From Pseudomonadota bacterium (lineage in GTDB: Bacteria; Pseudomonadota; Gammaproteobacteria; Burkholderiales; Burkholderiaceae_D): a stretch of DNA of 7,224 nucleotides. Shown in pieces: positions 1-6,661 of the stretch. Location: contig JAEZVM010000148.1 of NCBI GenBank assembly GCA_023420795.1, positions 1-7,224 on the forward strand. Reading direction: 5' to 3'. The number at the start of each line of letters is the position of its first letter. Position 1 is the first letter of the stretch. The notes beneath the pieces were generated by a model, which saw nothing but the letters and a program-made list of their open reading frames with translations, did not search any database and had not been told where the DNA came from. A program made the translations under genes and the position numbers.

Positions 1-1140
1 CCCGGCCGGGGCGTAATCCGCCTCGTCCATCCGGAAGCGCCGTATGGCCGCATCGACCATGCCTTCGGTGCTTCCGCGAGCCGCATATTCCTGCCGCAAA
101 TATGTAGCATCGCTGCCGATATGTGCAACCTTGTACAGATGCTCCAGCGCACGCAGGCTGCCGGCCTTTTCCGCATAGGGCTCCATCCGGCGCAGCGTGG
201 TCAGGATATCTTCGCGTATGGACAGGGTTTCATGGCTCTTCGGATGTACCAGCGTGCCGTCCAGCCCGAAGCGGCATGCCTGGAAACGGTTGTAGTTATA
301 GACGAGGTAGTCGTCTTCCGCCGGCGCCGGCTCGCTGCGGTCCAGCAGGTAGCTGCACAGCGCCTGCAGATAGCACGCCAGCGCCGCCGCCCGCTCCACA
401 CTGAGCGGCGTATCACATACGCGTAGTTCAATGGTGCCGTACTCGGGCTTCGGGCGGATATCCCAGTAAAAGTCCTTCATGCTCTTGACGATGCCGGTGT
501 CTTCCATGCGGGCGAAGTAGTCGCGTTCGAAATCCTCCCAGCGCAGCAGGAAGGGCGCACGCCCGCTGAGCGGAAAGGCAAACACCGAATTCAGCCGCGC
601 CGAATTGAACAGCGTATCCCTGCCCTGGAAGTACGGCGATGATGCCGACAGCGCGATGAAGTGCGGCACGTAACGGTTCAGCGAATGCAGCAGGAACAGC
701 GCATCGTCGCCGGAACTGCAGCCGACATGCACATGCTGGCCGAACACGGTGAACTGCTTGGCCAGGTAGCCGTACAGCGTCGATACCTGCTTGAAGCGCG
801 GCTTGGAAAATATTTTCCGCTCCGACCATTTCTGGAACGGATGCGTGCCGCCGCCGCATACGCCGACATTGAGCATGTCGCCGGCGCGCACCAGCGCATC
901 GCGAATTTGTCGCAGCTGATCCAGCAGCTCGGTGTAATTGGTATGGATGCTGGTCGCGATTTCAATCATGCTCTCGGTGATCTCCGGCGTGACCGTACCC
1001 GGAAAGGGCTTGCGGCCAAGGAGATTGAGCATGTCCGGGCTCGCTTCGGTCAGGTCGAAATCGCTCAGGCTGACGAGCTGGAGTTCCAGTTCGACGCCGA
1101 GCGTCAGCGGATCGGAATGTTTGAATGGTTCCAGGGGCAT
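1..1140 (-). CDS. ybdK: YbdK-type carboxylate-amine ligase (glutamate-cysteine ligase family 2), 3' end cut by the window edge
   Basis: The frame is open for 380 codons from the ATG at 1140-1138 to the left edge with no stop, so the C-terminus is missing. E. coli YbdK, as I remember it, is about 372 residues and aligns to about residue 370 here, so only a short tail is probably lost. Seen in the protein: GVELELQ (15-21), EITESMIEIAT (53-63), CGGGTHPFQKW (95-105), GQHVHVGCSSGDDA (134-147), YWDIRPKPEYGTIELRV (225-241) and NRFQACRFGLDG (284-295). These are close matches to YbdK and carry the ATP-grasp-like GCS2 metal/ATP-binding acidic and histidine residues. The family joins a carboxylate, typically glutamate, to an amine at ATP cost; E. 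coli YbdK has weak glutamate-cysteine ligase activity. The true substrate here is unknown. No signal peptide or membrane segment is seen, so it is cytosolic. The start is supported by GAGGA five bases upstream, inside the end of the antiporter gene. Confidence 0.93.
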   Translation of the reverse strand, partial: MPLEPFKHSDPLTLGVELELQLVSLSDFDLTEASPDMLNLLGRKPFPGTVTPEITESMIEIATSIHTNYTELLDQLRQIRDALVRAGDMLNVGVCGGGTHPFQKWSERKIFSKPRFKQVSTLYGYLAKQFTVFGQHVHVGCSSGDDALFLLHSLNRYVPHFIALSASSPYFQGRDTLFNSARLNSVFAFPLSGRAPFLLRWEDFERDYFARMEDTGIVKSMKDFYWDIRPKPEYGTIELRVCDTPLSVERAAALACYLQALCSYLLDRSEPAPAEDDYLVYNYNRFQACRFGLDGTLVHPKSHETLSIREDILTTLRRMEPYAEKAGSLRALEHLYKVAHIGSDATYLRQEYAARGSTEGMVDAAIRRFRMDEADYAPAG

Positions 1141-1141
1141 A

Positions 1142-2329
1142 TCAGTCCTCGTTGGTATCCGGTGTCTCTTTCGCCCAGATCAGCGACCGCTGCGTCAGCA
1201 CCGGGCCGATCACTTCCAGCAGCAAGACCATCGCCGACAAGGGCACCAATGCATCGACCAGCTCGACGCCGACATAACGCGTCTGCTCCAGCAGCAGGAT
1301 GACGAACACCGAAATCGGCATCAGCGCCATGCCCGCCAGCGCGCCCTTGCGCCATGAGATGCCGCTGACGCGGGCGAAAACGGCGACGCCGATCACCTTG
1401 GTTGCAAAGCGCGCGGCGACCAGCACGAGAGCGAGCACTACGCCTGCGGTCACGCGCTGCCAGTCCAGCGTCGTCGCCACGAAGAAGAACAGAACGACCG
1501 CCAGCAGATCGCCCATCACGCCGAAATTGCGTTGCGTCTGGCTGAGCGCCACGCGGCGGTGGCGCGCCACCAGGCCGAAGGTCAGCGCCGCCAGTACCGG
1601 CGAGAATTCGAATGCGTAGGTCACCGAGACCAGCAGGATGACGGCGATCGCGAATGCGAGCGTCGCGTCGCGCGCGAGATTGCCGAGCCGGCGCAGCAGG
1701 CCGGGCAAGGCAAGGCCGAACAGCGCACCCAGTATCGCCGACGCGCCCAGCACCACCAGGCTGCTCCATGCCGCATGCAGCAGGCTGCCGGAAGTCTGGA
1801 AGACGCCAATACCGATGATGACCTTGAACGCAAAGACGGCCAGCACGCAGTTCAGCGCAGACAGGTGCAGCACGCGTTCCGTCACCTGCCCCGAGCTGGA
1901 TTGTTCATTAACCACGCGCATGATGCCTGCAGGTGAAGTGGACATCGCCAGCGAGCTGAGCAGCAGCGCGGACAGCGGTTGCATACCGAACCAGGTTGCA
2001 ACGTAATACACAACGATAAAGGTGGAAACCGCTTCGAATACGCCGGTCACCGCGATCCAAGGATTCAGGCGCAGCCACCGCAAGTTGATGCGATAACCGA
2101 GTTCGAACAGGATCAGGCCGAAGGCCACATTCGACAGCAGCATGAACGTGCCGCCTTCTGTTTCCGGCAGCAGGCCGTATCCGATGTTCGCGAACAGGAA
2201 ACCCACCAGCCCGTAGATGCTGATGCGCGGCAAGCGGGTCCAGCGGTGGACGAACTCGCCGGCAATCCATGCGACGGCAAGCGCGAAAGGCCACGCGAGC
2301 TGGGAAACGGCTAGCTGAAAGTCCGGCAT
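1142..2329 (-). CDS. CPA-superfamily cation:proton antiporter (Na+/H+ exchanger fold), 395 aa
   Basis: The protein is hydrophobic almost throughout, with about 11-12 likely membrane helices, and is the usual size for the membrane domain of CPA antiporters (PF00999-like). It lacks the C-terminal RCK/TrkA-N domain of KefB/KefC. Recognisable family features are SLAMSTSPAGIMRVVNE (126-142), which matches the unwound helix written SPTDPVAV in CPA1 members; LSALNCVLAVFAF (157-168), which matches the ND-motif helix; and ARFATKVIGVAVFARVSGISWRKGALAGMALMP (306-338), with the basic R307/K311 of the later helix. It would exchange K+ or Na+ for protons across the inner membrane; ion and direction cannot be read from sequence. 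The aspartate of the ND/DD motif appears to be Cys161, and the TDP aspartate to be Ser132. The ATG at 2329-2327 has a good ribosome site. The gene lies 54 bp after otsB with no terminator between, and its TGA is one base from the ybdK ATG. A non-transporting relative is possible. Confidence 0.85.
   Translation of the reverse strand: MPDFQLAVSQLAWPFALAVAWIAGEFVHRWTRLPRISIYGLVGFLFANIGYGLLPETEGGTFMLLSNVAFGLILFELGYRINLRWLRLNPWIAVTGVFEAVSTFIVVYYVATWFGMQPLSALLLSSLAMSTSPAGIMRVVNEQSSSGQVTERVLHLSALNCVLAVFAFKVIIGIGVFQTSGSLLHAAWSSLVVLGASAILGALFGLALPGLLRRLGNLARDATLAFAIAVILLVSVTYAFEFSPVLAALTFGLVARHRRVALSQTQRNFGVMGDLLAVVLFFFVATTLDWQRVTAGVVLALVLVAARFATKVIGVAVFARVSGISWRKGALAGMALMPISVFVILLLEQTRYVGVELVDALVPLSAMVLLLEVIGPVLTQRSLIWAKETPDTNED
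1146..1150 (-). promoter_or_regulatory. Ribosome binding site of ybdK inside the antiporter gene
   Basis: On the minus strand GAGGA lies five bases before the ybdK ATG and within the last codons of the antiporter gene. The antiporter stop and the ybdK start form TGATATG, with a single base between them. This arrangement favours translational coupling and fixes the ybdK start. Confidence 0.7.
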
Positions 2330-2333
2330 GTTC

Positions 2334-2340
2334 TTTCCTT
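2334..2340 (-). promoter_or_regulatory. Ribosome binding site of the antiporter gene
   Basis: AAGGAAA on the minus strand ends four bases before the ATG at 2329. It lies in the 54-bp gap after otsB and supports independent translation initiation of the antiporter. I found no T-rich intrinsic terminator in this gap. Confidence 0.6.
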
Positions 2341-2383
2341 TTCAAATCTATTACGCATGACAACGCAGCAGGCGCCAGCACTG

Positions 2384-3169
2384 TCACGCATTGGCAACGG
2401 CACGTACTTCACCAACCCGCACCAGCAGCTCATCCAGCAATCGCACCATCTCGACGCGGTGATGCAGGTGAAACTCCGCCGCACTATCGCTCGCTTCTTC
2501 CACGCGCACGGTCAGCAACTCCTTCCTTTGCAGCCGGAAGACATCTTCATCGGTTACATCGTCGCCCACATACAGCACGCCGGATGCGCCGCTGGCTTCC
2601 ATCAGGCGCTCCAGCGCCGTGCCCTTGTTGATCGCATCGGAAGGCAAGAGATTGAATACACACTTGCCACCAATAACATGTGCATCAGGCAACAACTTTG
2701 CGAAAAGCCGACCGAGCTGCACTTCCGCGTCTGTCCGGTCACGCGCCAGCCGGTAATGGACAGACAGGGAATAGCCTTTGTTTTCGATCCGGATTCCCGG
2801 GTCGAATATCGCGCGATCATTCAGCGCGAGCGCCAGCCGCCGCTCCCAGTCGAGGCAACGCTGCCGGAAGTTATCGGCAAGGTTTTCCCAGCCGGGTATG
2901 CCTTCGATTCCATGGTTGCCGACAACATAATCCGGCAGAAAATCCAGCCGCACGCCGATATCCTCGATCGATCTTCCGGTGATGATGGCGACCTGCACAT
3001 GCTCGGACAGCATCATCAGCCGGCGCGAAATCGCAGACGGCATCGCCGCCCTTTCCGGTTCCTTGACGATAGGCGCCAGCGTGCCGTCGAAGTCGAATGC
3101 ACACAGCATGCCGGGTTGGACGATTTCATCGAGGCGCGCCGCGCCGTATTCGAAAAAAGGTAAGGACAT
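2384..3169 (-). CDS. otsB: Trehalose-6-phosphate phosphatase, 261 aa
   Basis: This is a HAD-superfamily phosphatase that converts trehalose 6-phosphate to trehalose, the second step of the OtsA-OtsB route, in the cytosol. The motifs are complete: DFDGTLAPI (26-34) with nucleophile Asp26 and acid/base Asp28; ITGR (63-66); GNHG (84-87); Lys182 in the INKGTAL segment; and GDDVTDEDVF (202-211) with the Mg2+-binding aspartates. The length is typical of bacterial OtsB (about 250-270 residues). No signal peptide or membrane helix is seen. The ATG at 3169-3167 follows the otsA TAA after only three bases (TAA-ATA-ATG), and there is only a weak GACGGG-type ribosome site inside the end of otsA, so translation is probably coupled to otsA. 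The gene order otsA-otsB with this spacing supports trehalose as the product. The C-terminus after about residue 245 (VRVGEVRAVANA) is an unremarkable tail. Confidence 0.96.
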   Translation of the reverse strand: MSLPFFEYGAARLDEIVQPGMLCAFDFDGTLAPIVKEPERAAMPSAISRRLMMLSEHVQVAIITGRSIEDIGVRLDFLPDYVVGNHGIEGIPGWENLADNFRQRCLDWERRLALALNDRAIFDPGIRIENKGYSLSVHYRLARDRTDAEVQLGRLFAKLLPDAHVIGGKCVFNLLPSDAINKGTALERLMEASGASGVLYVGDDVTDEDVFRLQRKELLTVRVEEASDSAAEFHLHHRVEMVRLLDELLVRVGEVRAVANA

Positions 3170-3172
3170 TAT

Positions 3173-5425
3173 TTAGCTGACCCGTCGTAAGTAGCTCCGA
3201 CTATGCGAATGAATTTTCGACATGACCCGTTCGCGCTGGCGCAGGCGCGCCGCATCCAGCAGCATGTGGCCGGCCCAGCGATAGACATTGAAATCCCTGA
3301 CCAGGGCACGCATGCTGCGCATGCGCTCGCGCTGCTCGATCTCCGGCATGGTCAGCGCCTTGTACAGCGCTTCCGCTCCCTGCTCGATATGGTAGGGGTT
3401 GACGATCAGCGCTTCATGCAGCTCGCGCGCCGCGCCGGTGAACTGGCTCAGCACCAGCACGCCGCGCTCGTCGTCGCGCGCGGCAACGAATTCCTTCGCA
3501 ACCAGATTCATGCCATCGTGCAGGCTGGTCACCATGCATACGTCGGCCGCGCGGTAGTAAAGCTGCAACTGATCCTGCTCGTGATGTTCGGTCTTCAGAA
3601 TGACCGGCTGATAGCTGCCGTCCGAAAAACGCTGGTTGATCCTCTGCGCGAGGTTGCGTACCCGCGCCTCGAAATTCTGGTATTCCTCCAGCGACGAGCG
3701 GCTGGGCGCGGCGATCTGCACGAAAGTGAACTTGCCGACCATATCGGGATTCATTTCCAGCATGCGTTCCACCGCCTGGAAACGCTCGATGATGCCCTTC
3801 GTGTAATCCAGCCGGTCAATGCCGATACCGAGCAGATGATCCGGTGGCAGCGCGAGCTCCTTCCTGATGCTGCTGCGGCAATCCGCGATAGGCTCGACCT
3901 TCTCGCCCTCCTCCGGCCATGCGATCGAGATCGGATATTGCTCTACCTGCGTCAGCTTGCCGCCATAGGTAACGGTGGAGGCTTCCGATTCGATACGCGC
4001 CTCCAGATAACGGTCCACCGTTTCCAGGAAATTCTTGCGGTGGAACGGTGTATGGAAGCCAAGAATGGTACTGCCCAGCATGCCTTCCAGGATTTCCTCG
4101 CGCCACGGACAGATACCGAAAGACTCAGGGTTCGGCCACGGGATATGCCAGAAAGTGATGATGGTCGCCTTCGGCAGTACCTCGCGCACCATGCGCGGCA
4201 GCAGCGCGAAGTGATAATCCTGCACCAGCACCACCGGATCGTCGGTGCGCGCTTCCGCAATCACCGCGTCGGCAAAGCGCTGGTTGACCTCGACATACTG
4301 TTCCCAGTCCGACGAGCGGAATACCGGCCGCACATGCGCGATATGGCACAGCGGCCACAGCCCCTCGTTGGCGAAGCCGTAGTAGTACCCCTGCTCCTCC
4401 TCCTTCGACAGCCACACCCGGCGCAGCGTGTAGCTCGGATGCCCCGGCGGCACCTGCACGCGATCGTTGCGATCGACCGTCTGGCGGTCGGCCGAGCCGC
4501 TGCCGTGTGCAATCCAGGTTCCGGAACAGGCCCGCATCACCGCCTCCACTGCAGTAACCAATCCGCTGGCGGGGCGGCGCACTTCGATGCCCTTCGGCGT
4601 GGCGGCATGGATATACGGTTCGCGATTGGAGACGACCAGCACCTGGTCTCCGGCCAGCTCGCCCTGCAGCAGTGCCTTGAGCTTGTCCGGCGTCCACAGT
4701 TGCGAAGCATTGTTCTGATGCTGGCGATCCAGATGGTACTCATGCAGCAGCGCGCGCAGGTCACCGACGAGCGGCTGCATTTCCGGCGGCGTGCGCCGGT
4801 AGGAACGCGGTAGCAGGTCGCCGAGCAGGATGCCTCGCACACCGTTGATCCAACCGCGCCAGCTGACATGCGCGATGAACACGGTGATGAAGGAGACAAC
4901 AATGCCGAGCAGCGCGAAGAAAAGAATCGCATATTTCCTGGTATCCGCGCTGCGCCGTTCGATGAAACTCATGTCGTGCATCAGGATCAGCCTGCCCAGA
5001 GTTTCGCCATCTCGCTCCAGCCGACTTTCGGACACATGCACCGGGCCGTGCGGCAGGTGCACCAGCGACTGGCGCTTGCCGTCCTGTACCGGCGCGCTCC
5101 AGCAGCCAAGCGATTCCGGATAGGTCGTCGTCTTGTACAGCAACGCGCCATTGACGTCGCAGAAGCCGAGCGCGTAAAGCCGTTCATCCTGGATCGCGCG
5201 GTCAAACAGTTGCGTGATGCGCTTCTTCGACTTCTGTGGCACGTAGTCGAGCAGCGGCTCCTGCAGCGTGCTGGCCAACAGCTGCGAGCGGATATCCAAA
5301 TCCCGAACGAACCAGCGCACGGTAAGGCTATCCATCAGCGGCACGACCGCATACGCAAACGCGGCCAGCACCAGCGCCAGCGGCAGTATGAAGCGCATTG
5401 ACATGCGGAGGGATCGAATTCTCAT
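3173..5425 (-). CDS. otsA: Trehalose-6-phosphate synthase (GT20) fused to an N-terminal membrane-anchored sensor-like region, 750 aa
   Basis: The C-terminal two thirds (about 261-730) is a GT20 synthase that makes trehalose 6-phosphate from a nucleotide-glucose donor and glucose 6-phosphate. Active-site signatures match E. coli OtsA: VVSNRE (264-269, Arg268), GLWP (355-358), VQDYH (401-405, Asp403), FWHIPWPNPE (425-434), GIDRLDYTKG (535-544, Arg538 and Lys543) and DGMNLVAKE (637-645). The glycine-rich loop reads RPASGL (284-289) where E. coli has AGGL. E. coli OtsA is about 474 residues, so about 260 are extra. The extra part holds a basic N-terminus, a helix at 11-31, an extracytoplasmic region at 32-163 (GFCDVNGALLYKTT at 87-100 resembles a PAS/Cache strand-turn), a second helix at 164-186, and a HAMP-like stretch at 187-235 (ILLGDLLPRS, then PPEMQPLVGDLRALL). 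This predicts an inner-membrane enzyme with its catalytic domain in the cytosol. The ATG at 5425-5423 has only a weak AGAAAG upstream; the Met8 alternative has no better site. The gene lies 14 bp after the mscS homologue and 3 bp before otsB. Synthase identity is secure; a sensory role is inference. Confidence 0.93.
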   Translation of the reverse strand: MRIRSLRMSMRFILPLALVLAAFAYAVVPLMDSLTVRWFVRDLDIRSQLLASTLQEPLLDYVPQKSKKRITQLFDRAIQDERLYALGFCDVNGALLYKTTTYPESLGCWSAPVQDGKRQSLVHLPHGPVHVSESRLERDGETLGRLILMHDMSFIERRSADTRKYAILFFALLGIVVSFITVFIAHVSWRGWINGVRGILLGDLLPRSYRRTPPEMQPLVGDLRALLHEYHLDRQHQNNASQLWTPDKLKALLQGELAGDQVLVVSNREPYIHAATPKGIEVRRPASGLVTAVEAVMRACSGTWIAHGSGSADRQTVDRNDRVQVPPGHPSYTLRRVWLSKEEEQGYYYGFANEGLWPLCHIAHVRPVFRSSDWEQYVEVNQRFADAVIAEARTDDPVVLVQDYHFALLPRMVREVLPKATIITFWHIPWPNPESFGICPWREEILEGMLGSTILGFHTPFHRKNFLETVDRYLEARIESEASTVTYGGKLTQVEQYPISIAWPEEGEKVEPIADCRSSIRKELALPPDHLLGIGIDRLDYTKGIIERFQAVERMLEMNPDMVGKFTFVQIAAPSRSSLEEYQNFEARVRNLAQRINQRFSDGSYQPVILKTEHHEQDQLQLYYRAADVCMVTSLHDGMNLVAKEFVAARDDERGVLVLSQFTGAARELHEALIVNPYHIEQGAEALYKALTMPEIEQRERMRSMRALVRDFNVYRWAGHMLLDAARLRQRERVMSKIHSHSRSYLRRVS

Positions 5426-5439
5426 GCAGAGCTTTCTAG

Positions 5440-6540
5440 TTACTGCCCGGCCGCGCCGGCAATGCGCGCCTTGAACGGGCTGCTGTTTTCAGCAGGATGC
5501 GGCTGCATCGAAGGAGCAAGATGGAGCATCCGGACCGGATGCGCGAAGCGGATGCCACGTTCGCGGAATCTCTGCAGCAGTTCCAGATTGATACGCTGCT
5601 GCACATCCATGTAGCGGTTGTAATCCGGGTCGAGCATGTAATAGACCACTTCGAACTGCAGCGCACTCTCGCCGCAGGCCTTGAAGTGCGCACGGTCGAA
5701 ACGTGCCTCGTCGATGCCGCCGATGATTTCCTTCACCATCTGCGGAATGTGTTCCACGTCTTCCAGCGGCGTGTCATACGCGGCCCCGAACTCGAACAGC
5801 ACGCGCCGCTCCTGCATGCGCTTGTAATTCCGGATGCGCTGCTTCAGCAGTTCGGTGTTGGAAAAGATGATCTGCTCGCCGCCCAAGCTGCGCAGGCGCG
5901 TGGTCTTCATGCCGACGTATTCCACCGTGCCCATGTAGGAATCGACGATGATGAAGTCGCCAATCACGAAGGGCTTGTCGAGCGCGATCGATACCGAGGA
6001 AAACACGTCGCCGAGAATGTTCTGCACCGCGAGCGCGACCGCGATGCCGCCGATGCCGAGGCTGGCCATCAGCGTCGTGATGTTGAAGCCAAGATTGTCG
6101 AGCGTGACCAGCGCCGCGATCGACCACACGACGATGCGCGCGATCAGCCCGCCGAGCATCAGGTGGGTCGCGCCCGCCGGGTTCGCTTCGCGGCTGCGCT
6201 CGAATGCCCGCTCCACCGCGACGGTGACCATCCGGTTCGCCCACAGTGCGATTTGCGAAACGAGGATGATGATCCACCCATACTCAAGCCATTTTTCCTG
6301 ACGGGGCGACAGCTCCATCTGGCTTACGCCGACGAGCAGTGCAATGCCGATCAGGAACGGCAGGCGCGTCGCATTAACGATCTGCTCCGGATAGCTGAGG
6401 AACTGCAGGCTGCCCGCTGCGGAAAACCTGCGCAACTGTCTTGCGATGAATGCCTTCAGCACCAGCAGCGTACCCAGAACGAGCACGAATACCGTAACTG
6501 AGAACATGGCTTCGTAAGACGCGAATTCAAAAACGGTCAT
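5440..6540 (-). CDS. MscS-family small-conductance mechanosensitive channel, 366 aa
   Basis: This is an inner-membrane channel expected to open under membrane tension and release solutes on hypo-osmotic shock. Likely membrane helices are at about 11-31, 57-73, 86-104 and 130-148, followed by the pore helix at 155-186 with the family pattern LGIGGIAVALAVQNILGD (161-178). Aligned by eye to E. coli MscS, the pore-seal leucines 105 and 109 correspond to Ile166 and Leu170, and kink Gly113 to Asn174. The beta domain follows: DKPFVIGDFIIVDSYMGTVEYVGMKTTRLRSLGGEQIIFSN (188-228). A cytoplasmic alpha/beta domain continues to about residue 342, and the last 20 residues are low-complexity. The protein is longer than E. 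coli MscS (286 residues) because of extra N-terminal helices. The ATG at 6540-6538 has a strong AGGAG ribosome site. This is the first gene of the apparent operon and lies 14 bp before the otsA fusion. The MscS family is clear; the exact subfamily is not assigned. Confidence 0.94.
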   Translation of the reverse strand: MTVFEFASYEAMFSVTVFVLVLGTLLVLKAFIARQLRRFSAAGSLQFLSYPEQIVNATRLPFLIGIALLVGVSQMELSPRQEKWLEYGWIIILVSQIALWANRMVTVAVERAFERSREANPAGATHLMLGGLIARIVVWSIAALVTLDNLGFNITTLMASLGIGGIAVALAVQNILGDVFSSVSIALDKPFVIGDFIIVDSYMGTVEYVGMKTTRLRSLGGEQIIFSNTELLKQRIRNYKRMQERRVLFEFGAAYDTPLEDVEHIPQMVKEIIGGIDEARFDRAHFKACGESALQFEVVYYMLDPDYNRYMDVQQRINLELLQRFRERGIRFAHPVRMLHLAPSMQPHPAENSSPFKARIAGAAGQ

Positions 6541-6545
6541 GGCAA

Positions 6546-6550
6546 CTCCT
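6546..6550 (-). promoter_or_regulatory. Ribosome binding site of the mscS homologue
   Basis: AGGAG on the minus strand lies five bases before the ATG at 6540. It is the best Shine-Dalgarno match in the window and fixes the start of the first gene of the run. Confidence 0.75.
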
Positions 6551-6599
6551 GTAAAGACCCGTACTGCCAGGGCGTTGTAGAGATCGTTATTAACTGTCT

Positions 6600-6658
6600 G
6601 GGCCTACGGCCCGGGAATCACCGCATGTGCGGCGTGGTGGCGCGTCCTCGCAGGGACG
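6600..6658. repeat. Three small inverted repeats in the mscS upstream region
   Basis: Three short perfect dyads lie in 59 bp: GGGCC-TAC-GGCCC (6600-6612), CCGCA-TG-TGCGG (6621-6632) and CGTCC-TCGCAG-GGACG (6643-6658). Each has a 5-bp stem. In GC-rich DNA single 5-bp dyads are expected by chance; three in tandem beside a larger hairpin are less so. They could be folds of a 5' leader RNA, protein-binding half-sites or chance. Confidence 0.45.
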
Positions 6659-6661
6659 TCA

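Larger units (their letters stand above)
6541..6661 (-). promoter_or_regulatory. Presumed promoter/leader region of the mscS-otsA-otsB-antiporter-ybdK run
   Basis: The terminator at 6707-6730 separates this unit from the upstream MarR gene, so a promoter should lie between it and 6550. The only AT-rich stretch is GTTAATAACGATC on the minus strand (about 6585-6597). GTTAAT matches four of six bases of a sigma-70 -10 box, but the -35 at 17 bp spacing (TTCCCG) is poor. I found no convincing -24/-12 (sigma-54) pair. A stress sigma factor or an activator could explain the weak -35. The presence of a promoter is inferred from context; its exact position is not resolved. Confidence 0.35.

Noticed and set aside
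661..1302. 213-codon plus-strand open frame across the ybdK/antiporter junction
   Set aside because: It spans two real minus-strand genes and has no family resemblance.
1104..1769. 221-codon minus-strand frame overlapping the antiporter gene
   Set aside because: It is an out-of-frame reading of the antiporter, rich in Arg, Gly and Ala, without membrane character or motifs.
2330..2383. Possible terminator or internal promoter between otsB and the antiporter gene
   Set aside because: A GGCGCC core gives only a short imperfect dyad and no T-run follows. A TTGTCA box is present but no -10 box sits at a suitable distance.
2357..3163. 268-codon plus-strand open frame opposite otsB
   Set aside because: The opposite strand encodes all HAD phosphatase motifs; this frame shows no domain and fits a shadow.
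3203..4813. 536-codon plus-strand open frame opposite otsA
   Set aside because: It lies entirely antisense to a gene with clear GT20 motifs. Its translation is rich in His, Arg and Gln with no recognisable domain, typical of shadow frames in GC-rich coding DNA.
5497..6501. 334-codon plus-strand open frame opposite the mscS homologue
   Set aside because: It is antisense to a clear MscS gene and its composition is His/Arg/Asp-rich without motifs. It has no supported ribosome site.
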